Part shown: positions 25,166-32,558 of the stretch, in pieces
Layout of the letters: each line of letters opens with the position of its first letter
Numbering within the stretch: the first letter of the stretch is position 1
NCBI RefSeq assembly: GCF_900142985.1
Contig: NZ_LT670849.1
Location: 4,852,501-4,916,500 of the forward strand
DNA: 64,000 nucleotides
Direction of reading: 5' to 3'
From: Bradyrhizobium erythrophlei
GTDB lineage: Bacteria > Pseudomonadota > Alphaproteobacteria > Rhizobiales > Xanthobacteraceae
Made by a program: the position numbers and the translations under genes
Notes under the pieces: generated by a model
Databases searched by the model: none
What the model was told of the DNA's origin: nothing
Seen by the model: only the letters and a program-made list of their open reading frames with translations

Positions 25166-26044
25166 TCAGATACTCAACTCGACCGGCACGTCCTCAGGCT
25201 TCACGCCGGACAGCGCCAGTCCCTTGACGAACCACTCGCGCATCTGGCCGATGCCGCGATTGTAGTCGATCCATACCGAGAGGAAATCGCGCCAGCGCTT
25301 GTCAGGTTCGCGGCGAACCGCGCAGCCGCTCGCAACCGTCACCGACGGCGATGCCAGGATCTTGTAGGTGCCAAGGCTCGGGTTCTTGGCGATCGCGGTC
25401 AGTCCCAGCACCAGCGCGTTGACCACGCAGTCGACGCGGCCAGACGCCATCTCCAGCATCACCTCGTCGCGCGACTTCATGGATTTGATGGTGGCATTCG
25501 GCGCAAAGCGCCGCGCTACGGCTTCGTTCGCCGAGCCGACGTCGACCGCAATCCTCACCTCGGGCTTGTTGACATCGGCCCAGGTCCTGGCTTCGAGGCC
25601 CTTTTTCAGCATCGCGCCGAAGGGATGCGGAAAAACGAGATTGGTGAAATCGACCACCAGCGCGCGCTGCGGCGTCGGATTGAGCGCAAAGCCGAGATCG
25701 ATCTTGTTGGCCTGCAAATCCAGAATCGAGTTGCCGTAGGTCGATTCGACATATTCGAGCTTGACGTCGAGCAGCTTCGCAATGTCGTTCGCCATCTCGA
25801 TCGAGAAGCCGGACCAGGTGCCGGTGGCGAGATCCTTGTTGAAGTAGGGCAGTTCGCCCGGCAGCACCGCGATCCGCATCACCTTCGTGGAGCGAATGCG
25901 GTCGAGCGTGTTGTCGGCGGCGCTTTGCGCGTGAGCCGGCGTGACCAGCGAGGACGCGATCGCGGCACCGGAGCCGATCGCCAGCGCATAGCGCAGCGCC
26001 TCGCGGCGGTCCTCGGAAATCCTGCTCTCGTCTGATGTCGTCAC
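25166..26044 (-). CDS. Periplasmic amino-acid-binding protein of an ABC transporter
   Basis: A type II periplasmic binding protein of 292 residues. After a basic, Tat-like start (EDRREALRYALAIGSGAAIA) it has a cleavable signal ending PAHAQ, then VMRIAVLPGELPYFNKDLAT, TWSGFSIEMANDIAKLLDVK, YGNSILDLQANKIDLGF and AVDVGSANEAVARRFAP, the pattern of polar amino-acid binding proteins (SBP_bac_3). The GTG at 26044 follows AGGAGG at ideal spacing and is preferred to the upstream frame start at 26068. Likely partner of the permease at 22858-23526, divergent from the RidA-like gene. Confidence 0.9.
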   Translation of the reverse strand: MTTSDESRISEDRREALRYALAIGSGAAIASSLVTPAHAQSAADNTLDRIRSTKVMRIAVLPGELPYFNKDLATGTWSGFSIEMANDIAKLLDVKLEYVESTYGNSILDLQANKIDLGFALNPTPQRALVVDFTNLVFPHPFGAMLKKGLEARTWADVNKPEVRIAVDVGSANEAVARRFAPNATIKSMKSRDEVMLEMASGRVDCVVNALVLGLTAIAKNPSLGTYKILASPSVTVASGCAVRREPDKRWRDFLSVWIDYNRGIGQMREWFVKGLALSGVKPEDVPVELSI

Positions 26045-26187
26045 GCCACCCTCCTGCCAAATGCCCACCGAACCCTAGCGCGCACCTCGCATGGCAGCAA
26101 TAGCGCGGGCATCTACCCTTTTGCCGCGCTGGCGTCTAATCCTATGGCGGGCCGCACTTCGTTCAGGCCATCACTTGCGAGGAATTC

Positions 26188-26598
26188 ATGTCAGCAGAAC
26201 TCAACATCTATAATCCGGACGAACTCGGCCCCCCGATGGGACAGTACACCCATGTGACGCGGGTGAAGGCGAACGAATTCCTGTTCATCGCCGGCATGCT
26301 GTCGGGCGATTCCAAGGGCAACGTGATCGGCGACGGCGATTTCGACGCCCAGACCGCCCAGGTGTTTCGTAATGTCGAGGCGGCGCTGAGGTCGGCCGGC
26401 GCGAGCTGGGCCAATGTCGTTCAGTTCACGACGTATCTGGTTCATTCGCAGGACATTCCGAAGTTCATGGCTTTTCGCTTGCGGGAATTCCCGAAGATGT
26501 TTCCGAACGGGAAATATCCGCCGAACACGCTGCTCATCGTCGACCGCCTGGTGAAGGAGCAGTTTCTGGTCGAGGTGCAGACCATCGCGGCGGTGTGA
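26188..26598 (+). CDS. RidA/YjgF family protein without the canonical active-site Arg
   Basis: A 136-residue chorismate-mutase-like-fold protein, probably a trimer. It shows NEFLFIAGMLSGDSKGNVIG, DFDAQTAQVFRNVEAALRSA and WANVVQFTTYLVHSQDI, followed by FPNGKYPPNTLLIVDRLVKE and FLVEVQTIAAV. RidA proteins deaminate enamines or imines made by PLP enzymes and amino-acid oxidases, using an Arg just before the VDRL-like strand; here that position is in PPNTLLIV with no Arg. It may belong to a subgroup with another reaction. Placed next to the amino-acid binding protein and near the DadA-like gene, which fits a role in handling imines. Confidence 0.88.
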   Translation: MSAELNIYNPDELGPPMGQYTHVTRVKANEFLFIAGMLSGDSKGNVIGDGDFDAQTAQVFRNVEAALRSAGASWANVVQFTTYLVHSQDIPKFMAFRLREFPKMFPNGKYPPNTLLIVDRLVKEQFLVEVQTIAAV

Positions 26599-26606
26599 GG
26601 TTATTT

Positions 26607-26738
26607 CACCTCGCCCCGCTTGCGGGGAGAGGTCGCAGTGCATCGTTAGATGCGCTGCGGGTGAGGGGGACTCCCCACATTTTCCCTTGCGGAGACTCCC
26701 CCTCACCCCAACCCTCTCCCCGCAAGCGGGGCGAGGGA
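26607..26738. repeat. Palindromic repeat family R2 (CTCGCCCCGCTTGCGGGGAG)
   Basis: Inverted repeat with arms CCTCGCCCCGCTTGCGGGGA and its complement near CCCCGCAAGCGGGGCGAGG, with inner pairs GTGAGGGGGACTCCC and GACTCCCCCTCACCCC. Other members lie at 31674, 39342 and, as a simple hairpin, 53900. Confidence 0.9.
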
Positions 26739-26742
26739 GCGA

Positions 26743-27675
26743 TCACCCAAAACTCAGATCGCAATATTTATCCGGGTCGGTCAAAAGCTTCCTGGGAAGG
26801 GCGTAGCGGCTGCGCAGTTCGAGCACACAGTCGAATCCGGAACGGATGATCTCGCAGGTCCTGAAAAAGCCGCGCGCGGAATCGAGCAGCTCACTGTAGC
26901 TCGCCTCCGCCATCGCTTCCGTCATTTGCGGCAGATGGCCGCGCAGGATCGCAATCGCCTCGTCGCGGGGTCTGGGCTCGTAGAGCCACGCGATCGATTT
27001 GCGGTAGGCGGCGATATAGGCCTCGACCTTGCCGCGGTTGTCTTTGGCCCAGCTCCGGCGGACGGCAGCGACATTGCCCTGATAGGGGCCGATGACGTCG
27101 GTCGCTTTGACGAATTCGGTGAAGCCCGCATTCTTCGCGACGATATTATACGGCGCCGACAACAATGTCGCGGCGTGCTTGCCCTCGCGCAGGGCGTTCC
27201 AGCGCTGCACCATGCCGCCGGCGCGGGCGATCTCGTAATCGCCTTTGTCCTTGTCGAGGCCGTGGCGGCGCAGGATCTCGTACAGCACGAAGGCGTAGCC
27301 CGTCGTGGCGGCATCGACCGATACTGTCTTGCCCCTGAGATCCTCGATTCTCGCAATCGAGGGCGAAGCCACCAGGCTGAGGAAACTGCTGTCGCTGCCC
27401 ATCACCGCGACAAACTCGGGTTGCGGCCCGATCGGCGCTTCGCCCTGGCCCTCGACATAGGCGACGATGTTGTCGACCGCGGTCATCGCGATATCGAACT
27501 TGGCCAGCGAGAAGTCCGTCATCTGGGTGACGGAGTTCGGCGTGTCCTGGATTTCGACGGCAATGCCGGCCTCGGTGAAGAAACCCTTGTCCTGGCCGAC
27601 ATAGACGCCCCAGTTGAAGCCGCCGGGAAAGACGTTGACGGTGACGGTGGAGAGATCGCTGCGCGCCATCGACAT
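26743..27675 (-). CDS. NMT1/SsuA-like substrate-binding protein without signal peptide
   Basis: A 310-residue periplasmic-binding-protein fold: TVNVFPGGFNWGVYVGQDKG, FFTEAGIAVEIQDTPNSVTQ, FDIAMTAVDNIVAYVEGQG, then IEDLRGKTVSVDAATTGYAF. This is the THI5/NMT1 or SsuA/TauA type. No signal peptide is visible: the protein starts MSMARSDLSTVTVN and goes straight into the first strand. The ATG at 27675 overlaps the stop of the upstream MFS gene (TAATG), so the two are translationally coupled. A cytosolic ligand-binding or sensing role beside an MFS carrier is inference. Confidence 0.85.
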   Translation of the reverse strand: MSMARSDLSTVTVNVFPGGFNWGVYVGQDKGFFTEAGIAVEIQDTPNSVTQMTDFSLAKFDIAMTAVDNIVAYVEGQGEAPIGPQPEFVAVMGSDSSFLSLVASPSIARIEDLRGKTVSVDAATTGYAFVLYEILRRHGLDKDKGDYEIARAGGMVQRWNALREGKHAATLLSAPYNIVAKNAGFTEFVKATDVIGPYQGNVAAVRRSWAKDNRGKVEAYIAAYRKSIAWLYEPRPRDEAIAILRGHLPQMTEAMAEASYSELLDSARGFFRTCEIIRSGFDCVLELRSRYALPRKLLTDPDKYCDLSFG

Positions 27676-28925
27676 TATCCTGCCTGCTTGATTTGCCGCG
27701 ACATGTCCTGTGGCCGCAGCAACAGCGCGATGACGGCGCCGACAAGACACAACGCCACGAGCTGGATATTGCCGGCAATGGTCCAGCCCGAAAGCCCCGC
27801 GATCCAGCCGATGAGATAGCCCGCCACGGTGGCCGAGCCATAGACACAGGTGACGAACAGGCCCGAGACGCGACCGGCGAGGCTTGCGGCGACCGCTTTG
27901 ACGTGACAGGCCGCGAGATTGACGAAGATCGTGCCGCTGAAGGTCGCCCCTAACACGAGGGACAATGTGGCTTGCGTCGCAAAATCGGCCGGGCCGTTGA
28001 ACAAGAGCGCTGCGATTGCGCTTGCGACCAGAAAGCTCAAGCCCAGCACGAGCCGCGGCGAGAAGCGGTCGCCGAGCCATCCCGTGAACAGCGAGACCAG
28101 GACGCCGAGCCCGTAAATACTCATCACCTTGCCGGCATCGGCGGGCGCGTAATGAAGCTGCTCGCGCAGGAAGGTCGGATACATGCCGAGATAGCCGTAG
28201 AGCGCGAGCCCAAACAGCACGCTTAAGGTCGCGAGCACGATGGTGTTGCGATTGTTGAGCGAGGCCGCGCCGCCCGAGACGCGGCTCGCGTTTTCCTCGC
28301 CTTTGGTTTCGCTTAGGGCAGGCCGCACGACGGCTGCGATCAGCACCATCATCGCAAGGCCGATGACGCCATAGATGATCATGGGCGCGCGCCAGGTGCC
28401 GTAATCGACGAGCAGCTTCGCTCCCAGCCACGGCCCGATCGCGGCGCCTCCGGCATAGGCATAATTCAGCAGGCCGACGCCGGCCGCACGGCTGCGCGCG
28501 AAATAGCTGGAGAACACCGCCAGCAAGGCGGTGAGCTGCATCGCTTCGCCGATGCCGGTGATCGCGCGATAGAACAGCATGTCGGCAAAGCCCGTCGCGA
28601 TCACCGTGATCACGGTCGCCACGGAATAGATGAGAATGCCGATCTGGATCACGGTCTTGCGCTGATAGCGCGACATCAGATAGCCGGTCGGAATGCCCGC
28701 CAGCGTCATGCCCAAGGTGAAGATCGTCGAGAGCAGGCCGCCCTGCGGCAGGCTGAATCCGTATTCACGGCGCACGTCGGTCAGCATCAGCGGAAACAGG
28801 GTGCGGTCCATCGCATTGACGGCATAGGAAGCGATCAGCACGGCGATGGCGGCAATGGCGATCGCACTATCCGTCGTACGTGACGTCGCCTCGATGCTCG
28901 GAGGCGTTGTGGTCCGATCCGTCAT
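27675..28925 (-). CDS. MFS transporter (ACS/anion:cation type)
   Basis: A 416-residue carrier with 12 predicted helices. Motif A is seen as PTGYLMSRYQRKTVIQIGIL; the helix 4-5 region has RAITGIGEAMQLTALLAVFS, and the second half repeats with FTGWLGDRFSPRLVLGLSFL. It starts after a Thr/Ser-rich cytosolic tail. GGGGCAAG precedes the ATG. The downstream gene encodes a signal-less NMT1-like binding protein overlapping by a TAATG junction. The substrate is unknown, possibly an organic acid or heterocyclic compound. Confidence 0.9.
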   Translation of the reverse strand: MTDRTTTPPSIEATSRTTDSAIAIAAIAVLIASYAVNAMDRTLFPLMLTDVRREYGFSLPQGGLLSTIFTLGMTLAGIPTGYLMSRYQRKTVIQIGILIYSVATVITVIATGFADMLFYRAITGIGEAMQLTALLAVFSSYFARSRAAGVGLLNYAYAGGAAIGPWLGAKLLVDYGTWRAPMIIYGVIGLAMMVLIAAVVRPALSETKGEENASRVSGGAASLNNRNTIVLATLSVLFGLALYGYLGMYPTFLREQLHYAPADAGKVMSIYGLGVLVSLFTGWLGDRFSPRLVLGLSFLVASAIAALLFNGPADFATQATLSLVLGATFSGTIFVNLAACHVKAVAASLAGRVSGLFVTCVYGSATVAGYLIGWIAGLSGWTIAGNIQLVALCLVGAVIALLLRPQDMSRQIKQAG

Positions 28926-29193
28926 CTTGCCCCAAATTCCCGCTTTTTGGCCGGTTTTCGCGCGATTTTGGCGCGCAAGCCCGCAGCTTCTGCATTCGAG
29001 AAAGGAGGTAAGCGATCGGTAAACGCAATGTCAAATGCGCTCCTCCGGCGTGGCCGTGTCTCGCCGATTTTTGTTGCACGATCAGCGCGTCGCGGGGCGG
29101 CGAGCCGCGTGGCATATCCAGCGTTAATGAAGGGTCACCGCGGTTTGCGAAAACCGAGGGAATGCGAATCCTCACCATTAAAAATTTGGCTCT
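28926..29193. other. Intergenic stretch between divergent MFS and DUF2336 genes
   Basis: 268 bases with no supported gene. The segment just before 29194 (CATTAAAAATTTGGCTCTAT) is AT-rich and likely contains promoter elements for the DUF2336 gene, but no clean -35/-10 pair can be fixed. Confidence 0.4.
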
Positions 29194-30423
29194 ATGGCTA
29201 TGGCTTTAGAAAATTCGATTGCCCTATCGCCAGGATATTCGATGGCCGAAGTCGCTTACGCCTTGCAGGATCTTAACGATGCGATTGGACGCGGCACCGC
29301 AGAGAGCCGCGCCAAGGCGTTGTGGCATGCGACCGACGTTCTCGTCGAAGGCGAATTCGGCGAAGAGCAGATCCGTATTTTCGGCGAGGTGATCGCGCGC
29401 CTTGCCGACGAAATCGAGGAGACGGCGCGCGCCGAGCTGTCGCGGCGGCTTGCGCATTCCAGCAACGCGCCGGTCAAGGTCGTGCAGATGCTCGCCTTCG
29501 ACGACTCGATCGATGTCGCCGGTCCGGTCCTGCAGTTTTCCCCGCGTCTCGACGCGAAAGCGCTGATTGCCAATATCCGTTGCAAGGGCCAGCCGCACCT
29601 GCTTGCGATCTCGCGCCGGCCCTCGGTGCCGGTCGAGGTGACGGACGAACTCGTCACCCGCGGCAACCAGGAGGTGGTGCAATCAGTCGCCGCGAATGCC
29701 GGTGCGTGTTTCTCCGATTTTGCCTTCCGCCAGATGATCAAGCGATCGGAGACCGATGCCGTGCTCGCCGAGCGCGTCGGCATGCGCAAGGAAATTCCGC
29801 CGCAGATGTTCCGCGTGCTGATTGCCAAGGCCTCCGGCGAGGTGCGGCGCAAGCTCGAGCGCGAACGCCCGGACCTGACCAAGGTCATTCAGGCCTCGGT
29901 GGGCCAGGCCGCCGGCAAGCTCTATTCGAAATTCGGTCCGGGCCAGGAGAGCTATCTGGCGCTCAAGCAGTCCGTGGTCGAAGCGCACAAGGCCGGCCGG
30001 CTGACCGAAAAGAGTATCGCGAATTACGCGATTGCGCACAAGTTCGAGGAAGCGGTCATCGCGCTGTCGCTGCTCTCCTCGCTGCCGGTCGACGTCGTCG
30101 AGCAGATGCTGCTCGTCAACAACCGCGATCTGATCCTGGTGCTGTCGAAGGCGCTGGAGTTTTCGTGGGAAACCGCGATGGGGCTGTTGTTCCTGGGCGC
30201 GGAAAATCATCGCATGGCTTCCCGTGAGCTCGACGACCTCAGGTGCGAGTTCAAGCGCGCCGATATCAGGATGTCGCGCGGCATCCTGGAAGTCTACCAG
30301 TCGCACTGGCGCGCCGGGCAGGGCGACGTCAGGGACGAAGGCAGGTCGGACGGCAAGTCGGAAGCCAAGTCGGAAGCCAAGTCCGACACCAAGTCCGACG
30401 GCAAGACAGAAGCGTTGCACTAG
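29194..30423 (+). CDS. DUF2336 domain protein
   Basis: A 409-residue, mostly helical cytosolic protein of the alphaproteobacterial DUF2336 family, HEAT-like repeats of unknown function. Typical segments: DVLVEGEFGEEQIRIFGEVI, ARAELSRRLAHSSNAPVKVV, LAFDDSIDVAGPVLQFSPRL and VTDELVTRGNQEVVQSVAAN. The C-terminal 30 residues are a low-complexity tail of repeated Ser-Asp/Glu-Gly/Ala-Lys units, encoded by tandem near-identical 12-base blocks at 30344-30412 that could vary by slippage. No clear Shine-Dalgarno at ATG 29194; ATG 29200 is an alternative start. No operon partner. Confidence 0.85.
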   Translation: MAMALENSIALSPGYSMAEVAYALQDLNDAIGRGTAESRAKALWHATDVLVEGEFGEEQIRIFGEVIARLADEIEETARAELSRRLAHSSNAPVKVVQMLAFDDSIDVAGPVLQFSPRLDAKALIANIRCKGQPHLLAISRRPSVPVEVTDELVTRGNQEVVQSVAANAGACFSDFAFRQMIKRSETDAVLAERVGMRKEIPPQMFRVLIAKASGEVRRKLERERPDLTKVIQASVGQAAGKLYSKFGPGQESYLALKQSVVEAHKAGRLTEKSIANYAIAHKFEEAVIALSLLSSLPVDVVEQMLLVNNRDLILVLSKALEFSWETAMGLLFLGAENHRMASRELDDLRCEFKRADIRMSRGILEVYQSHWRAGQGDVRDEGRSDGKSEAKSEAKSDTKSDGKTEALH

Positions 30424-30505
30424 CTCCTGACGCCATTGCGCTCAAAGGGGTGGTGACTGCGATCTCCGGCGGTTAAGCTTTCACGCTTTCCGACGAGAGA
30501 TTCAC

Positions 30506-31651
30506 ATGCTGGCCTCACAGCGCAGCCTGTTCTCAGTGCCGCGCGACATCTGCTACCTGAATTCGGCCTCCTATAGCCCGCTGCCGTTGCGCACCCAGGA
30601 GGCCGCGCGCGAAGCGGTCGGCCGCAAGGGCGCGCCGTGGACAGTGGATGGGTCGTTCGCCAACCGTCAGCACGAACGCGCCAGAAGCGCCGCCGCCCGG
30701 CTGATCAACGCCGACGCCAGCGATATCGCGCTGATTTCCTCGGTGAGCTACGGCGTGGCGACCGCCGGCAAGATCCTGGCGATCCCCGCCGGCATGCGGG
30801 TGCTGGTGCTGGAAAACGACCATTCTTCTCCGATCCTGGAATGGCAGAGCCGGTCGGCGGCGGCCGGTTTCACCATCGAGACCGTGCGCCAGCCGCTCGA
30901 CGGCGACTGGACGTCGGCCGTGCTGGCGGCCATCGAGCGGCCGGGCGCAGCAAGGCTGGCGCTGGCCTCGATCTCTTCGGTGCACTGGTCGGACGGCGGC
31001 ATGATCGACATCGACAAGGTCGCTGCCGCGCTCAAGCGCCAAGGCGCGCTGTTTCTGATCGATGCGACGCATGCGGTCGGCGTGATCGCGATGGATGTCG
31101 CCAGGCTCGATCCGGATTTCGTGATCTTCCCGACCTATAAATGGCTGCTCGGGCCCTATGGCCGCGCCTTTATCTACATCGCCAAGCGTCACCAGAACGG
31201 CATTCCGCTGGAACAGACCGGCTTCGGCCGCCGCGAAATCCGCTCCGACGCCGAAATCTATTTTGCCGATGTGAGCTATGTTGCGGGCGCCCGGCGCTTC
31301 GACATGGGCGAGCGCGACCATTTCATCGCGATGGAAATGGCCGCGATCGGCATGGAGATGATGGCCGAGTGGGGCGCGGACGCGGTGGCCGGACGCCTCA
31401 AGATGCTCACGGACCGGATCGCGGAGGGCCTGGCCGGCACCAAACTCCGCTTGATGGATACGAATTTTCGTAGCCCCCACATCCTGAGCCTGGGTTTTGC
31501 CGGCGGCCTGCCGGCTGGCCTGGTCGACAGCCTCGCGGGACAGGGCGTTCATGTTGCAGCGCGGTTGGCGCGCATGCGCCTTTCGCCCCATGTCTTCAAC
31601 GACGAGGAAGACGCCGACCGCTTCGTTGCGGCGCTGAAGCAGCGGATTTGA
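30506..31651 (+). CDS. Class V aminotransferase family PLP enzyme (kynureninase/cysteine-desulfurase-like)
   Basis: A 381-residue fold-type-I PLP enzyme. It begins LFSVPRDICYLNSASYSPLP, a class V signature; SVSYGVATAGKIL binds the cofactor phosphate, VLVLENDHSSPILEW follows, LFLIDATHAVGVIAMDV supplies the PLP-contacting Asp and His, and the Schiff-base Lys is in FPTYKWLLGPYG. The C-terminus ends with the usual HVAARLARMRLSPHVFNDEE. It could be an aminotransferase, a lyase or an epimerase; the exact reaction is unclear. It stands alone between DUF2336 and an R2 repeat. Confidence 0.9.
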   Translation: MLASQRSLFSVPRDICYLNSASYSPLPLRTQEAAREAVGRKGAPWTVDGSFANRQHERARSAAARLINADASDIALISSVSYGVATAGKILAIPAGMRVLVLENDHSSPILEWQSRSAAAGFTIETVRQPLDGDWTSAVLAAIERPGAARLALASISSVHWSDGGMIDIDKVAAALKRQGALFLIDATHAVGVIAMDVARLDPDFVIFPTYKWLLGPYGRAFIYIAKRHQNGIPLEQTGFGRREIRSDAEIYFADVSYVAGARRFDMGERDHFIAMEMAAIGMEMMAEWGADAVAGRLKMLTDRIAEGLAGTKLRLMDTNFRSPHILSLGFAGGLPAGLVDSLAGQGVHVAARLARMRLSPHVFNDEEDADRFVAALKQRI

Positions 31652-31673
31652 AATAGCGGACACGGGCGGTTCG

Positions 31674-31813
31674 CTCCCTCTCCCGCTTGCGGGGAGGGTT
31701 GGGGTGGGGGCGTCCCGGCGCTTGGCTGAGTGGGTAGACATTGCCCCACCCGCTGCGCGCCGGCGCGCAATTGCGCTGCCGAGCGCGTCGACCTCCCCGC
31801 GAGCGGGAGAGGT
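31674..31813. repeat. R2 palindromic repeat
   Basis: Inverted repeat starting CTCCCTCTCCCGCTTGCGGG and ending CCCCGCGAGCGGGAGAGG, with GGTTGGGGTGGGGG and CCCCACCCGCTGCGCGCC inside. Located after the aminotransferase gene. Confidence 0.88.
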
Positions 31814-31933
31814 GAAGAAGGTGGAACCCAACCGCACCCCTCTGAATTGATTCTCCAAATTGAACCTTGCGCCTTCAGGCGCGACCTATTTCTAAGAGGC
31901 ACGTCACAAGAGGCAGCCTTCAGGGAGGCTCTC

Positions 31934-32059
31934 ATGACCGACTGGCGCGATTCCATGGTGGACAGGCCCACCGAAGAGGGAGCTTACACCGCAGGTTGGA
32001 CCGTTTCCGGTCTTGCGGTTCTCGGTGCGATCGTCGCGATCTGGGTGTTCGGTATCTAG
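31934..32059 (+). CDS. Small single-span membrane protein, 41 residues
   Basis: ATG 31934 has GGGAGG six bases upstream. The product MTDWRDSMVDRPTEEGAYTA is polar, and the second half, GWTVSGLAVLGAIVAIWVFG, is a single transmembrane helix ending at the C-terminus. Such short one-helix proteins often act as subunits or regulators of larger membrane complexes, but none is adjacent. A good ribosome site and clear helix support it. Function unknown. Confidence 0.65.
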   Translation: MTDWRDSMVDRPTEEGAYTAGWTVSGLAVLGAIVAIWVFGI

Positions 32060-32222
32060 GGTCGAAAATTCGATTTTCGGGCGTGGGCCCTTCAGGCAAC
32101 GCGCTTCTCGCTTTGTGCTAAGCTCATCACCGCTTCAGCCTGACCGTCGTGTCCACAAGACGGTGGGCGAAAGCTGCTTATTTTCCAAAAAAACATCTGA
32201 ATTGTTTTGAGGAGGATTTGTG

Positions 32223-32393
32223 ATGCTTCGATTTTCAATTGCGCTTGTTGCTGTACTGGCCCTGATCGGGGCAACGACCGTCGCCGTTTCGCCTGCATCG
32301 GCTTACACCGGTGCGGCATTTAACAAATGCATGGCGAAATGCCAGGCGCAAGGCAGCAGGAGGTGCGACTGGTGGTGCGACAAAAAGCACTGA
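32223..32393 (+). CDS. Small secreted Cys-rich peptide, 56 residues (C-x3-C-x7-C-x3-C)
   Basis: ATG 32223 lies seven bases after GGAGG. Residues 1-27 form a signal peptide (MLRFSIALVAVLALIGATTV, ending SPASA), leaving a mature peptide of about 29 residues beginning YTGAAFNKCMAKC. Cys36, Cys40, Cys48 and Cys52 are spaced C-x3-C-x7-C-x3-C, the arrangement of alpha-hairpin peptides with two disulfides. The mature part is strongly basic (several Lys and Arg). A Rho-independent terminator follows, so this is a monocistronic unit. Its role could be signalling, envelope or antimicrobial; I know no exact family. Confidence 0.7.
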   Translation: MLRFSIALVAVLALIGATTVAVSPASAYTGAAFNKCMAKCQAQGSRRCDWWCDKKH

Positions 32394-32437
32394 TCCCGCC
32401 GCACCAACGACTTGCTTGAGAAGGTCTGAATGCGATG

Positions 32438-32468
32438 ACGCGCCCTCGCGGGGGCGCGTTATTTGTTT
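32438..32468 (+). terminator. Rho-independent terminator of the Cys-rich peptide gene
   Basis: Stem ACGCGCCC / GGGCGCGT with loop TCGCGG, followed by TATTTGTTT, 45 bases after the stop codon. Confidence 0.8.
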
Positions 32469-32489
32469 GACGGGCCCCTTTTAGACCAC

Positions 32490-32538
32490 TGGACGGGGCG
32501 CCCACGGCTGGCTTATATAGAAGCTTAGGAGACTAAGC
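32490..32538 (+). promoter_or_regulatory. Promoter of the Rieske oxygenase gene with MarR-type operator
   Basis: TGGACG (32490-32495) and TATATA (32514-32519), spacer 18, form a plausible sigma-70 promoter. Immediately downstream, at 32523-32538, is the inverted repeat GCTTAG-GAGA-CTAAGC, which would overlap the transcription start. The same CTTAG-N4-CTAAG is found at 41816-41829 beside the marR gene, so it is a likely repressor site. Confidence 0.7.
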
Positions 32539-32558
32539 ATTTTCGGGAGAGAGCGGCT

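Noticed and set aside
26607..26738. R2 repeat considered as a CRISPR-like or tRNA-like structure
   Set aside because: It is a single long inverted repeat without spaced direct repeats or tRNA features, and related copies occur elsewhere in the window.
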